Assembly: GCF_024158145.1 (NCBI RefSeq)
Contig: NZ_JAMYXM010000003.1
Span: forward strand, 62,001-126,000
DNA length: 64,000 nucleotides
Source of the DNA: Notoacmeibacter sp. MSK16QG-6
GTDB taxonomy: Bacteria; Pseudomonadota; Alphaproteobacteria; Rhizobiales; Rhizobiaceae
Direction: 5' to 3'
Every line of letters starts with the position of its first letter. Within the stretch, counting starts at the first letter, position 1. The notes under the pieces were generated by a model that saw nothing but the letters and a program-made list of their open reading frames with translations, had not been told where the DNA came from and did no database searches. The translations under genes were made by a program, and so were the position numbers. Of this stretch, positions 1 through 8,668 are shown one piece after another.

Positions 1-111
1 CGATGCACTCGGCTCCCAGACGGACGTCAGCGCGCGCCCGATAGAAAGCACGGCGAGCGAGCCGAGCGGGCTGGCGTAGAAGTCACGAAGGGCGCGAATT
101 TCACAGTGCAT
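1..111 (-). CDS. SAM-dependent methyltransferase, N-terminal 37 codons (truncated by window edge)
   Basis: An open frame runs leftward from an ATG at 111 to the window edge without a stop, giving 37 residues. The start MHCEIRALRDFYASPLG resembles the opening of the class I SAM-dependent methyltransferase that is commonly divergent from gloB in Hyphomicrobiales, in which a short 'RDFY.SPLG' segment precedes the Rossmann fold. The catalytic domain lies outside the window, so the family call rests on this short N terminus and on the divergent gloB neighbour 97 bases away. The two genes probably share the intergenic promoter region. Confidence 0.6.
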   Translation of the reverse strand, partial: MHCEIRALRDFYASPLGSLAVLSIGRALTSVWEPSAS

Positions 112-208
112 GAACACAAGATAAGGTCCGCGCTTCTCCTTGGAAACCTTGACCGCCTCGCCGACCGCCGCACCTTGGTAGCGATCGGTCGAATGATGGA
201 GAATCGAG

Positions 209-976
209 ATGGCGCTGGAAATCGAGCAGTTTATGGCAAGGGGCGACAATTTCTGCGTTCTCGTCCACGATCCCGACAGCCACAGCACCGTCCTCATCGA
301 TGCTCCGAGGGAAGAGGAAATTCTAGCGGCCCTCGACCGCACCGGATGGAACCTGACCCATATTTTGATCACCCATCATCACGGCGATCATGTCGAGGCG
401 CTAAAGCCCTTGAAGCATCGGTTTACACCGAAGGTTTTTGGCCCAAAGGGCGAAGCCGATAAGATCGACGGGCTTGATGAACTTGTTGGCGACGGCGACA
501 CGATCTCGATCTGCAATCAGACCGTCGAGGTCATCGAAACGCCAGGCCATACCGCTGGTCATGTCTGTTATTATTTCCCGAAGAGCGGATTGCTCTTCGC
601 TGCCGACACGTTGTTCGCCATGGGTTGCGGGCGCCTGTTCGAGAAAGGCCCTGCGGAGATGCAGAAGAGTTTCGACAAGCTGGCCGCCCTGCCAGACGAA
701 ACGCAGGTTTATTGCGGCCATGAATACACACTTGCCAACGCGAAATTCGCTGTAACGGTCGATCCCGATAATGAGGCTTTGAGGGAGAGATTGACGGTGG
801 TCGATGTCCAGAGACAGGCGGGTGAAATGACCCTGCCGACGACAATCGGATTGGAAAAGCAGACCAATCCCTATTTTCGCACGTCCGATGCCTCGCTGAA
901 GGCGGCGCTTGGGATGGAGAATGCCAGCCCGACGGAGGTCTTTGCAGAAATCCGGGGACGAAAAGATCGGTTCTGA
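209..976 (+). CDS. gloB: Hydroxyacylglutathione hydrolase (glyoxalase II)
   Basis: A 255-residue metallo-beta-lactamase-fold enzyme that hydrolyses S-D-lactoylglutathione to D-lactate and glutathione, the second step of methylglyoxal detoxification in the cytoplasm. The full binuclear metal site can be read: H56, H58, D60 and H61 in THHHGDH, H114 in TPGHTAGH, D133 in AADTLF and H171 in YCGHEYT. Length matches the family (about 255). The C-terminal part has the glyoxalase II substrate-domain pattern [13 protein letters not shown]. The ATG at 209 follows an ATGGAG Shine-Dalgarno-like sequence at 195-200. It diverges from the methyltransferase at the left edge, as is usual in rhizobial genomes. 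Confidence 0.95.
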   Translation: MALEIEQFMARGDNFCVLVHDPDSHSTVLIDAPREEEILAALDRTGWNLTHILITHHHGDHVEALKPLKHRFTPKVFGPKGEADKIDGLDELVGDGDTISICNQTVEVIETPGHTAGHVCYYFPKSGLLFAADTLFAMGCGRLFEKGPAEMQKSFDKLAALPDETQVYCGHEYTLANAKFAVTVDPDNEALRERLTVVDVQRQAGEMTLPTTIGLEKQTNPYFRTSDASLKAALGMENASPTEVFAEIRGRKDRF

Positions 977-1012
977 CGGGGCATCGAAGCACTGGCTGGA
1001 CGCCCACTGCGG

Positions 1013-1034
1013 ATCGGATTATCGATAATCCGAT
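1013..1034. promoter_or_regulatory. BioR operator abutting the bioR start codon
   Basis: A perfect 22-base palindrome is centred on TTATCGATAA (1019-1028), one base from the known BioR box TTATCTATAA. Its right end overlaps the ATG of bioR at 1033. No Shine-Dalgarno sequence is visible between the palindrome and the start, so a bound repressor would cover the promoter or translation-start region. Autoregulation of bioR by this site is inferred from position and from known BioR autoregulation in alphaproteobacteria. Confidence 0.7.
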
Positions 1035-1671
1035 GTCTACGGCAAAATCAGAACCTCTTGCTGCCCGGATCAGCCGCGAGCTATCCGACCGGATTGTGAC
1101 CGGACGGATCGAGGCCGGCGCGAGACTGCGCCAGGATCACATCGCCGAGGAGTTCGGCACCAGCCACGTTCCCGTGCGCGAAGCTTTTCGCCGCCTCGAA
1201 TCGCAGGGTCTCGTCAGAAGCGAACCCAGGCGGGGCGTCCGCGTTGCCGGCTTCACGCATGACGAGGTTCGGGAGGTCGCGGAAATGCGGGCTGCTCTCG
1301 AAGCGCTGGCCTTGCGCAACGCAGCACCGCACCTCACAAACGCCATTCTCGATGAGGCGGAAGAGGCAACACGTGCCGGTGACCGCGCCCGAGATGTCCA
1401 GAGCTGGGAAGAAGCCAACAGAACCTTCCATCGGCTGATCCTGGAACCGTGCGGCATGCCGCGCCTGCTGCGCGCCATAGACGATCTTCACACGGCCAGT
1501 TCCCGTTTTCTCTTCTCAGGCTGGCGAGCCGAATGGGAAACGCCCACGGACCGCGACCACCGATCCATTCTGACCGCGCTTCGTGCCGGTGACAGCGACA
1601 GAGCCGCGAGCCTTCTCGCGCATCATGTCGGTTGGATCGGGAAAAGTGCGTACCGCAACAAGCGCGGCTGA
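1033..1671 (+). CDS. bioR: GntR/FadR-type biotin regulator BioR
   Basis: A 212-residue regulator with an N-terminal winged helix-turn-helix (about residues 10-73, core RQDHIAEEFGTSHVPVREA) and a C-terminal FCD ligand domain (about 78-200). BioR is the alphaproteobacterial repressor of biotin synthesis and uptake genes. It is named here because the gene lies directly upstream of bioY and because BioR-type boxes lie before both genes. It has no obvious ribosome-binding site: the 22-base operator palindrome runs into the ATG, which suggests leaderless or weak translation. No better in-frame start exists upstream before the gloB stop. Without the boxes it would only be called a GntR/FCD regulator. 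Confidence 0.85.
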   Translation: MSTAKSEPLAARISRELSDRIVTGRIEAGARLRQDHIAEEFGTSHVPVREAFRRLESQGLVRSEPRRGVRVAGFTHDEVREVAEMRAALEALALRNAAPHLTNAILDEAEEATRAGDRARDVQSWEEANRTFHRLILEPCGMPRLLRAIDDLHTASSRFLFSGWRAEWETPTDRDHRSILTALRAGDSDRAASLLAHHVGWIGKSAYRNKRG

Positions 1672-1806
1672 CGACAGAGTTTCACCACAAAAACAGACGC
1701 TTGCTCTCCTGCTTTTTTCGAGACGTGGGGTGGACGCCCATTATTTCGACAGCGGCAGTTGCATATTTCCGCTCACTGAGGAATCTTTAGCGATAGAATC
1801 AATAAA

Positions 1807-1816
1807 TTATCTATAA
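1807..1816. promoter_or_regulatory. BioR box upstream of bioY
   Basis: The sequence TTATCTATAA matches the known BioR recognition sequence exactly and sits within a longer AT-rich palindrome at 1805-1818. It lies 14 bases upstream of the bioY ATG and just before its AGGAG ribosome-binding site (1819-1823). It would allow biotin-responsive repression of bioY and the coupled DUF1284 gene. Confidence 0.85.
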
Positions 1817-1830
1817 TTAGGAGATGCTCT

Positions 1831-2421
1831 ATGAACAACGTGTCTGCTCAGGCGGCGAAAGCAGTGTTCAGTCCGCTCGATCTTGAGAGCCGGCCATTGA
1901 TGTGGCGTGTCGGCGCAGTGCTGCTCGGCAGCCTGCTGCTGATACTCTCGTCTTATATCGAGGTGCCGATGTATCCGGTCCCGGTGACGATGCAGACTTT
2001 CGCAGTAACATTGATCGGCGCGCTTTACGGTTGGCGCCTGGGTGGGCTGACTATCGTGGCATGGCTCGCCGAAGGCGCAGCCGGCCTACCGGTTTTCGCT
2101 GGTGGCGCAGGCGGGTTCGCCCACTTCTTCGGCCCGACTGGCGGTTATCTCTTTGCCTTTGTCGTTGTGGCAATGGTCGTCGGCTGGCTCGCGGAACGCG
2201 GCTGGAACGGCCATAATGTCGGCTTGGCCTTTGCTGCCATGCTTATTGGCAATGCGCTATGTCTTGTGCTCGGTGCCGCGTGGCTTGCCGTCATGATCGG
2301 GGTGGAAAAAGCCATCGTCGCCGGCGTGCTGCCGTTCATTCTGGGCGGCATTCTGAAGTCGGCTCTTGCCGCAGCCGTGCTGAAAGCAATGACGCGCAGG
2401 ACCGAGCGCGCCGATACGTGA
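1831..2421 (+). CDS. bioY: Biotin transporter substrate-binding (S) component BioY
   Basis: A 196-residue integral membrane protein with about six hydrophobic helices, the S component of energy-coupling-factor biotin uptake. Family signatures include YPVPVTMQTFAV near residues 48-59, the glycine-rich stretch around GAAGLPVFAGGAGG, and FGPTGGYLFAF. No bioM/bioN (ATPase and T component) is adjacent, so it either works alone, as some BioY proteins do, or with a module encoded elsewhere. The start follows AGGAG with good spacing and is preceded by an exact BioR box. Its stop overlaps the GTG start of the next gene by 4 bases. Confidence 0.95.
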   Translation: MNNVSAQAAKAVFSPLDLESRPLMWRVGAVLLGSLLLILSSYIEVPMYPVPVTMQTFAVTLIGALYGWRLGGLTIVAWLAEGAAGLPVFAGGAGGFAHFFGPTGGYLFAFVVVAMVVGWLAERGWNGHNVGLAFAAMLIGNALCLVLGAAWLAVMIGVEKAIVAGVLPFILGGILKSALAAAVLKAMTRRTERADT

Positions 2422-2849
2422 CAGTTCGGCTTCGCCCGCATCATCTGCTGTGCATCCTCACATTCGCCGGCAGAGGTTACAGCCCTGCTTTCACGGAAAA
2501 TCTGGCCATGATCGCGGGGCGTCTTTCTGCGGGCGAAGAGATTGAAATCGTGGAGGGGCCAGACGATATCTGCGCCCCTCTTCTGACCGATGACAACCCG
2601 CATTGCCATCTTGGCAGGGTGAGTGAACGTGACCGGGCCGCAGCCAACGATGTCGGGCGCTTTCTAAAAAGGCCGATCCGACCGGGAGATCGTTTCCTCC
2701 TATCCGATATGCGCATCCCGCATCTTCGCGCGGTTTTTGCCTCAGGCGATATCCGGTCGGGCTGCCAAGGATGCGAGTGGGAGGATTTTTGCACGAACAT
2801 CGCCCATGAGAATTACCGCGAGGCGGCCATTTCCTGGGACAGGAAGTAA
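2418..2849 (+). CDS. DUF1284 cysteine-rich protein coupled to bioY
   Basis: A 143-residue soluble protein starting at a GTG that overlaps the bioY stop (GTGA), so the two are translationally coupled. It opens with VRLRPHHLLCIL and carries six cysteines: C12, C52, C63, C116, C119 and C125, the last three in GCQGCEWEDFC. This is the DUF1284 pattern, proposed for the family to bind a metal or iron-sulfur cluster. The function is unknown. Coupling to a BioR-controlled biotin transporter gene suggests, as inference, a link to biotin or to an iron-sulfur enzyme of its metabolism. A longer frame extends into bioY, but the GTG at 2418 gives the family's normal start. Confidence 0.75.
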   Translation: MTVRLRPHHLLCILTFAGRGYSPAFTENLAMIAGRLSAGEEIEIVEGPDDICAPLLTDDNPHCHLGRVSERDRAAANDVGRFLKRPIRPGDRFLLSDMRIPHLRAVFASGDIRSGCQGCEWEDFCTNIAHENYREAAISWDRK

Positions 2850-2853
2850 GGAC

Positions 2854-3765
2854 TTACCGGTTAGGGCTGTCCGGGACGGCCGCTGACCGGCGGCCGCGGC
2901 CGATCAGACTCGACGCGGCAAGCGCGGCCCCTGCGGTGATGAGAAGGCAGGCCAGCGCGATACGCAACGTCAACGCAGCCTGACCGAATGCAATCAGCAG
3001 AAGCGTCGAAAGCAACGGAGCGGCATAAGCGGCGGCACCGAGCACCGATACGTCACCGCGCTTCATACCTTCATCCCAGAAGAAAAATGCAATGCCGACC
3101 GGTCCGAGACCGAGGCTGAAAACCGCAACCCATTGGATTGTGTTCTGAGGCAGAACCGTCGTCTCGAACATCAGATGGAATACAAAGCTCAATATGCTCG
3201 TGCCGAAGCAATACCATGTGACGGCGAGTGTCGGAACATGCGCGAAGCGGCGCGCGGCGAGTGAGTAAGTGGTCCAGAAGAGCGCCGCGCATAGCGCTAA
3301 AGCGTAGCCCGGAAGATAGGCAGTATCGAACGCCAGTCCGTCATCCTGAATGACGATCAGGCCGGTTCCGATCAGCCCCAGCACGGCTCCGCCCCAAGCC
3401 CGCCAGCCGGGCGCACGGCCTGCGACGAACCCGGAGCAAAGGACGATAAGCAACGGCCACAGATAGTTGAGAAGATTGGCCTCGACCGGTGGCGCCAGTC
3501 GCAGGCTGGCGAAATAGAGCGCGTGAAAGCCAAATAACCCTGCCGTGCCGAAGACCAGCACGTAGGGCGGCAGCCGCAGGGTCTGGATCAGGGTTCTGCG
3601 TCTTTCCGCTGTCGATAAGCCATAAAGAAGGCCGACCAGCGTTGCGATCGCAAACGAAAGCCCGTTCAGCAGCAGCGGCGGCACCTCGCCCGAAAGCGTG
3701 GTGAACAGGGCGAGCGACGCCCAGAGGAGAACTGCGACAAAGCCGATGAGCGTCGAACGGATCAT
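2854..3765 (-). CDS. EamA-family (DMT) exporter, YddG-like
   Basis: A 303-residue protein with about ten transmembrane helices in two EamA repeats. The first half contains FHALYFASLRLAPPVEANLLNYLWPL and the second contains FFFWDEGMKRGDVSVLGAAAY (only parts quoted here identify the repeats). These motifs are typical of the YddG-like branch of drug/metabolite transporters, which export aromatic amino acids and related compounds in enterobacteria. The substrate here is unknown. It ends 4 bases from the convergent DUF1284 gene with no terminator between them. Confidence 0.8.
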   Translation of the reverse strand: MIRSTLIGFVAVLLWASLALFTTLSGEVPPLLLNGLSFAIATLVGLLYGLSTAERRRTLIQTLRLPPYVLVFGTAGLFGFHALYFASLRLAPPVEANLLNYLWPLLIVLCSGFVAGRAPGWRAWGGAVLGLIGTGLIVIQDDGLAFDTAYLPGYALALCAALFWTTYSLAARRFAHVPTLAVTWYCFGTSILSFVFHLMFETTVLPQNTIQWVAVFSLGLGPVGIAFFFWDEGMKRGDVSVLGAAAYAAPLLSTLLLIAFGQAALTLRIALACLLITAGAALAASSLIGRGRRSAAVPDSPNR

Positions 3766-3810
3766 GGCCGGGCTTAGACCAGCCCAACTCTCTCGGCAAT
3801 AAAGCTCGTA

Positions 3811-4593
3811 TCAGGGCTTTCCGTATAGGCGAGATGCCTTGATACGTAGCGTTGCATCCTTGTGAGGAATGACCGCCGATGCCGGCACCCAATAGTGCCC
3901 TACCGGATTGGCCCACACGATCTGGATGGTCTGTTTGGCCAGATGCCGGCGAGAAGAGCTTTTGGTGCTGTATCCGGCAACGGGAGTGAAGCGCGCCTGG
4001 CACTGAACGCCCTTTTTCGGCGCACCTTTGATCGAGAGGTTGACGGTCTTGGGGGCGCTCATGGCAAGGGTCATGCGCATCTCGCCATCGAAAAGATCGA
4101 GGGTACGCCCACAGACCCCGCCAGCCGTGTCCGATTCGATCACCATCCCGGTGAACAAATCGACGAAGCCGTTGCGCGCCGGTCCGTCGAGCGGAATCCA
4201 CGCGCTACCGCCCTTGCGTCGGTTGTCAGGTTTGGTTTGCAGCATGGTCAGCGTCTGGCCCGACCATTGCGCCTGGCCTTGCCAGGGGTCCTTGCCTTTG
4301 TAGTTCATGGCGAAATTCTGCGGCTGCCAGCCCTGATCTGTCGTCGCGCCATCCACCGAAAGGTCGCCTTTGATGTTACCGAACACACGCCCGATCCCAG
4401 CAGAACGAAGCTTGCCGTCGATCTTGTAGCGGTTGCCTTTGCTCGCCCAGTCGATATCGATTTTCATGGCCGGCAGGCCGAATACGGAAAAGACGTAATC
4501 GGCGCCGAGACTGACGGCAGACGACGGTTGCACCGCCAACATCGTTGCGATAGCCGATATGACGCCGACGCGCCAAATTTTCCGGATGCTCAT
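3811..4593 (-). CDS. DUF3108 exported protein
   Basis: A 260-residue protein with an N-terminal signal peptide (basic MSIRKIWR, hydrophobic core, cleavage probably after SSAVS near residue 28). The rest matches the DUF3108 pattern: GLPAMKIDIDW, the MNYKGKDPWQGQ region and conserved VCGRTLDLFDG. The family is a beta-rich periplasmic or outer-membrane-associated protein of unknown role, found upstream of rpmB in many Hyphomicrobiales. Here it diverges from rpmB, which supports the assignment. Confidence 0.8.
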   Translation of the reverse strand: MSIRKIWRVGVISAIATMLAVQPSSAVSLGADYVFSVFGLPAMKIDIDWASKGNRYKIDGKLRSAGIGRVFGNIKGDLSVDGATTDQGWQPQNFAMNYKGKDPWQGQAQWSGQTLTMLQTKPDNRRKGGSAWIPLDGPARNGFVDLFTGMVIESDTAGGVCGRTLDLFDGEMRMTLAMSAPKTVNLSIKGAPKKGVQCQARFTPVAGYSTKSSSRRHLAKQTIQIVWANPVGHYWVPASAVIPHKDATLRIKASRLYGKP

Positions 4594-4700
4594 GCTTTGT
4601 CTCGATCCTTCTGTGCGGATCGTCCCTTGACCACTTTATCAACGTCCTAATTGAGGCGCCATCGCGACCGGACTAGCGCCTTTCTAGCCGCAATCGCGAC

Positions 4701-4729
4701 TTGACGGCACAGTCACTTGCCACTATGGA
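4701..4729 (+). promoter_or_regulatory. Sigma-70-type promoter of rpmB
   Basis: A TTGACG -35 hexamer (4701-4706) and a TATGGA -10 hexamer (4724-4729) are separated by exactly 17 bases. The predicted transcript would start near 4736 and have a leader of about 120 bases before rpmB. This is a prediction from sequence only. Confidence 0.6.
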
Positions 4730-4761
4730 ACACCGACTTTTCCGGCCGACCCGCCGAACCG

Positions 4762-4783
4762 AGCCGCGCGTGCGCGGCTTTTT
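4762..4783 (+). terminator. Hairpin plus T-run in the rpmB leader (attenuator-like)
   Basis: The stem AGCCGCG/CGCGGCT (4762-4768 and 4773-4779) has a 4-base loop and is followed by a T-run to 4783. It lies between the predicted rpmB promoter and the rpmB start, so it has the form of an intrinsic terminator in the leader. It could attenuate rpmB transcription. It could also terminate an upstream transcript, but no plus-strand gene lies upstream. Confidence 0.5.
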
Positions 4784-4854
4784 CGCGTGTCGCCTCAGCA
4801 GCCGGCCTGAGACATCAGCCGCTCGGCCACGGACCAAATGAAGGATCGATCACG

Positions 4855-5157
4855 ATGTCCCGCATCTGCGAACTGACCAGCAAGGGCGTGATGGTAGGCA
4901 ACAACGTCTCGCACGCCAACAATAAGACCAAGCGCCGTTTTCTGCCGAACCTCGTCAACGTCTCGTTGATTTCCGATGCGACGGGCCAGAGCTATCGCCT
5001 GCGTGTTTCGGCAGCGGCACTGCGCACGGTGGAGCATCGGGGCGGCCTCGACAACTTCCTGATGAAGTCGAAGAACGAAACGCTGTCCCAGCGCGCCCGA
5101 CTCATCAAGCGACAGGTTCAGAAGGCGCTTGAAAAGGAAAACCTTCCGGCGGCCTGA
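4855..5157 (+). CDS. rpmB: 50S ribosomal protein L28
   Basis: A 100-residue basic ribosomal protein. The N terminus [21 protein letters not shown] and the TKRRFLPNL segment are hallmarks of alphaproteobacterial L28, and the [15 protein letters not shown] motif is also typical. The ATG at 4855 follows GAAGGATC. A longer open frame extends upstream but lacks conservation. The gene is monocistronic: it has its own promoter upstream and a strong intrinsic terminator at 5187-5211. Confidence 0.97.
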   Translation: MSRICELTSKGVMVGNNVSHANNKTKRRFLPNLVNVSLISDATGQSYRLRVSAAALRTVEHRGGLDNFLMKSKNETLSQRARLIKRQVQKALEKENLPAA

Positions 5158-5186
5158 TCGCCAAGGTTTTCAGAACTTTTCAAAAG

Positions 5187-5211
5187 CGGGCCGGCGACGG
5201 CCCGTTTTTTT
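5187..5211 (+). terminator. Intrinsic terminator of rpmB
   Basis: A seven-base-pair GC stem, CGGGCCG (5187-5193) with CGGCCCG (5198-5204), has a 4-base GCGA loop and is followed by seven T residues. It lies 30 bases past the rpmB stop and only 16 bases before the next gene's start. Confidence 0.9.
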
Positions 5212-5226
5212 GTTTGGGAAACGCCG

Positions 5227-5784
5227 ATGGCAGCCGACCGACTGAAAATTTTGGCAATTTCAGGCAGCGCGCGTCAGGCGTCGACAAATGCCGCTATGCT
5301 GCATGTCTTTCAGCAAATGGCACCATCCGGGATCGTGATGGACCTGCTGCCGCCGGTCAATCTACTGCCGGTTTTCTCGCCCGATACGGAGGGCGAAAAC
5401 ACGCCTCCTGAAATCGAAGCGCTACTGGCCGCCATCGATGAATCGGACGGGCTGATTTTCGCCAGCCCGGAATATGTCCGCGCCATTCCCGGCGGCTTGA
5501 AGAATCTGATCGACTGGCTGGTGTCGCGCGACGCTATCATCGATAAGCCGATTGCAATCGCCCATGCTTCTCATCGCGGCGACGACATGCTGGATTCGCT
5601 GCGAACCGTTCTGGCGACCGTTTCGGCGTCCTTCTCCAGTGAGATTTTCGTCCGATTCGCGTTGATGGCGAAAACGCCAGATGAGATATCGCAAATCCTT
5701 CGACAGCCTGAGAACAGCGCGAAGATTGAGGCGTTTCTATCCGCTTTCAAAGCTCATTGCGTTTCGATTTCGAACTCCAGATAG
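5227..5784 (+). CDS. NADPH-dependent FMN reductase family protein (flavodoxin fold)
   Basis: A 185-residue flavodoxin-like oxidoreductase. The phosphate-binding loop ISGSARQASTN sits at residues 11-21 and the second family motif SPEYVRAIPGGLKNLIDW at about 79-96. These define the NADPH-dependent FMN reductase (chromate/quinone reductase-like) family. The physiological substrate cannot be read from sequence. The start is only 16 bases after the rpmB terminator, so the promoter must overlap that terminator, or the gene is expressed by read-through. Its 3' end overlaps the convergent phytase-like gene by 31 bases. Confidence 0.85.
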   Translation: MAADRLKILAISGSARQASTNAAMLHVFQQMAPSGIVMDLLPPVNLLPVFSPDTEGENTPPEIEALLAAIDESDGLIFASPEYVRAIPGGLKNLIDWLVSRDAIIDKPIAIAHASHRGDDMLDSLRTVLATVSASFSSEIFVRFALMAKTPDEISQILRQPENSAKIEAFLSAFKAHCVSISNSR

Positions 5785-6764
5785 AGCGTCCGCTGTAGCA
5801 GCGAACGGTTGTCGTCCGAGATCAGGCCGACACGCACCGCACCATCGCTCGTGCGGAAGGCGTCGATCCCTTCCATATTGTCGATCTGATATCGCATATC
5901 AGTCGTCAGAACGACATCGCCATCGACCACCGCACCGGGCCGGATTGCATCGAGATCGATCATGCGTAATTGCATGCCGACGCCGCGCGCCATGGAAAAA
6001 GAGCGCTCCAGCAGCAGCAGTCGCCCGTCGGGCAATATGGCGGCGTCGGTCGGCGAGAAGCGTCCACTCTTGCGCACGGAAAATTCGCCGCGACGCGGGC
6101 CTTCCAGAACGGCCGCCAGAATATTTCCGTTTCGGTCGATACTGGTTTCGGCAATGGCAATTCTCGCGCCCTTGAAAACACTGTCGTCCGGTGTTCGGAC
6201 CAATGCCTCCAACCCGCCGTTCCTACGCAATTCGCGCTCGGGAATAATGATCGGAACGCGGGTCGACAGCGGAGTCGCGCTATCGCCTTCAAGCTGAAAC
6301 TCAACGATGCGGTCCACACGCTCGAAGGCGACAGACGCCGTGTCACCGCTGAGCGACAGGCCCTCGGCGTCAGAGAGATATTTTGCCCGCTGGGCCTTGC
6401 CGGTCTCGTCTGTCATTTCGGAAAGACTGGCATCGGCGATGCTGGCAGGTCGGCCATCTGCATCCCGTTTAATGCGTGCGAAGAAAAAGAAACCGGTGTC
6501 GGAGACAGCGACAAAACGTCCTCCGTCGCCGTCGCGATAGCGAAACGCTGAAAAAGCTCCGAGATGCCGATGACCTCCGATCAAATTCAGGCCGCCGACG
6601 AATTTCAACGGCCCGAAATTGGTCTCGTCAGAGCCAATGCGGAATCGCTCGATGGTCTCCGTGCGAACCGTAAAACGCTCCGCCTTAGCTGGAATTGACG
6701 CGCAGACAACCGCAATCAAAGCAGCGCTCATCAGCGCGCCAGCCTGGCGGAACAGTATAATCAA
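5754..6764 (-). CDS. Exported esterase-like/phytase-like domain protein
   Basis: A 336-residue protein with an N-terminal hydrophobic signal ([16 protein letters not shown]) and a beta-propeller-like body. Motifs [28 protein letters not shown] and DNMEGIDAF are typical of the 'esterase-like activity of phytase' family (COG4246). Enzymatic activity is not established for the family. The listed start is a TTG that overlaps the cobT stop (TTGA), which suggests coupling. An ATG 11 codons later would give a signal peptide lacking a positive N-region, so the TTG is preferred but not certain. Confidence 0.75.
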   Translation of the reverse strand: MIILFRQAGALMSAALIAVVCASIPAKAERFTVRTETIERFRIGSDETNFGPLKFVGGLNLIGGHRHLGAFSAFRYRDGDGGRFVAVSDTGFFFFARIKRDADGRPASIADASLSEMTDETGKAQRAKYLSDAEGLSLSGDTASVAFERVDRIVEFQLEGDSATPLSTRVPIIIPERELRRNGGLEALVRTPDDSVFKGARIAIAETSIDRNGNILAAVLEGPRRGEFSVRKSGRFSPTDAAILPDGRLLLLERSFSMARGVGMQLRMIDLDAIRPGAVVDGDVVLTTDMRYQIDNMEGIDAFRTSDGAVRVGLISDDNRSLLQRTLYLEFEIETQ

Positions 6765-8668
6765 CGCCGTGCGGCCACGCGGCGGGTTGCCCTGGAGGAC
6801 GTCTCATCCTCGAACAGACCGGCAAGCTGCTCCGTCATCGCGCCGGCGAGTTCCTCCACATCCACAATCGTTACCGCACGGCGATAATAGCGCGTAACGT
6901 CGTGACCAATGCCGATTGCCAGCATCTCGACCGGCGAGCGCATCTCGATCCGTTCGATCACCGCGCGCAAGTGGCGCTCCAGATAGTTGCCCGCATTGAC
7001 GGACAGCGTGGAATCGTCGACCGGCGCGCCGTCGGAAATCATCATCAGGATCTTTCGCTGCTCGTGCCGTTGCATCAGCCGCTGATGCGCCCAGATCAGC
7101 GCTTCGCCGTCGATATTTTCCTTCAACAGGCCCTCGCGCATCATCAGTCCGAGATTGGGTTTGGCCCGTCGCCACGGCATGTCGGCGCTCTTGTAGATGA
7201 TGTGGCGAAGATCGTTTAGCCTGCCGGGTCCGGCTTCCTTGCCGGCTTTCAGCCACTCCTCGCGGCTGCTGCCGCCCTTCCAGGCGCGGGTGGTGAAACC
7301 GAGCACCTCCACCGACACGCCGCAGCGCTCCAGCGTTCGCGCCAGAATGTCGGCGCAGGTCGCCGCGACGGTGATCGGACGACCGCGCATGGAGCCGGAA
7401 TTATCGATCAGCAACGTCACGACCGTATCGCGGAAATTGGTATCCTGTTCCTGCTTGAAGGAGAGCGGCTGCATCGGATCGATGATGATCCGCGACAGGC
7501 GCGCCGGGTCCAGATAGCCTTCTTCCAGATCGAAATCCCATGACCGGTTCTGCTGCGCCATCAAGCGGCGCTGGAGGCGGTTGGCGAGACGGCTGACGAC
7601 CCGCTGCATATTGCCGATCTGCTTGTCGAGAAAGGCGCGCAACCGCTCCAGCTCCTCATGGTCGCAGAGTTCGTCAGCGCCGACCTCTTCGTCGAAGGCG
7701 GTCGTGTAGGCCTTGTAGTCCAATTCGGTCGGGATGTCGGAGAAAACATCCTCCTGGCGGCGCGTTTCGCCGGGCGTCTCGGCTTCGTCCTCACCGTCTT
7801 CGTCCTCGTCGAACTCGGCGTCGGAAGCGTCCGCCATTTCGGTCTGATCGCTGTCCTGAGGGTCCCCTTCCTGCTCGGAGGCGTCGGCGGATGCATCTTC
7901 CTCGCCCTCGGACTGTTCTCCGCCCTCGTCTTCGCTTTCCTGCGGCTCGGGCTCTGTTTCCTCGTCTTCCGACTGGTCCTGCTCGTCCTCCATCTCGTCG
8001 GACAGTTCTTCCGCCATCTCCAACGAAACGAGCAATTCGCGGATCGAGCGGGCAAAATCGTCCTGGTTTTCGATGGCGTCGAGCAAATTGTCGAGCCGAT
8101 CACCGGCCTTTTCCTCGACCCATTCGCGCCAGAACGCCACGGCATTGCGTGCCATGCCGGGCATAGGCCGGCCCGTCAGCTTTTCCCGCACCATAAGCGA
8201 TACGGCCTCTTCCACCGGCACATCGTCGCGACCGGAGGCGGCTGACAAGTTCGCTTTCTGGCAACGGTCTTCCACCATCGCGCCGATGTTGTCGGCGACG
8301 CCTGGCATTCGGTTGGCGCCGATGGAATCACATCGCGCAACCTCCAGCGCGTCATAAACCGCGCGCGCCTGCCGCCCCTCCGGCGCAAGGCGCACATGAA
8401 GTCGCTCGTCGTGGCAGGCGCGGCGCAGCGCCATGGAATCGCCGATCCCGCGCGTGATCGAAAGATCGACGGCGCTCGGTTTCTTCGGCAATTCGGGAAG
8501 ACGCGCCCGATTGCCCACAAGCGCCGGCTTGTCGCGTGAGAAGGACACTTCCAGATCGTGATCGCCGCTCAACGCGCGCACCGTCGCCGAGACGGAGCGC
8601 CTGAACCCGTCCTGCGCTTCGCTGATCGCCTTGGCCGCCTTGCGGGAATTATGACCGGAACTGCTCAT
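6761..8668 (-). CDS. cobT: Cobaltochelatase subunit CobT
   Basis: A 635-residue subunit of the aerobic ATP-dependent cobaltochelatase CobNST, which inserts cobalt into hydrogenobyrinic acid a,c-diamide. It has an N-terminal CobT region, a strongly acidic linker (about residues 215-300, many D/E runs) and a C-terminal von Willebrand A domain with the MIDAS motif DNSGSMRG starting at D422. Length fits the family. The start codon overlaps the stop of the HxlR regulator (ATGA), and the 3' end overlaps the phytase-like gene. Its usual partner cobS is about 2 kb away rather than directly upstream. No cobN is in the window. Confidence 0.95.
   Translation of the reverse strand: MSSSGHNSRKAAKAISEAQDGFRRSVSATVRALSGDHDLEVSFSRDKPALVGNRARLPELPKKPSAVDLSITRGIGDSMALRRACHDERLHVRLAPEGRQARAVYDALEVARCDSIGANRMPGVADNIGAMVEDRCQKANLSAASGRDDVPVEEAVSLMVREKLTGRPMPGMARNAVAFWREWVEEKAGDRLDNLLDAIENQDDFARSIRELLVSLEMAEELSDEMEDEQDQSEDEETEPEPQESEDEGGEQSEGEEDASADASEQEGDPQDSDQTEMADASDAEFDEDEDGEDEAETPGETRRQEDVFSDIPTELDYKAYTTAFDEEVGADELCDHEELERLRAFLDKQIGNMQRVVSRLANRLQRRLMAQQNRSWDFDLEEGYLDPARLSRIIIDPMQPLSFKQEQDTNFRDTVVTLLIDNSGSMRGRPITVAATCADILARTLERCGVSVEVLGFTTRAWKGGSSREEWLKAGKEAGPGRLNDLRHIIYKSADMPWRRAKPNLGLMMREGLLKENIDGEALIWAHQRLMQRHEQRKILMMISDGAPVDDSTLSVNAGNYLERHLRAVIERIEMRSPVEMLAIGIGHDVTRYYRRAVTIVDVEELAGAMTEQLAGLFEDETSSRATRRVAARR

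Noticed and set aside
7658-8245. 195-residue plus-strand open frame
   Set aside because: It is antisense to the acidic linker of cobT; its V/L/F-rich composition is what the reverse of D/E-rich codons gives.
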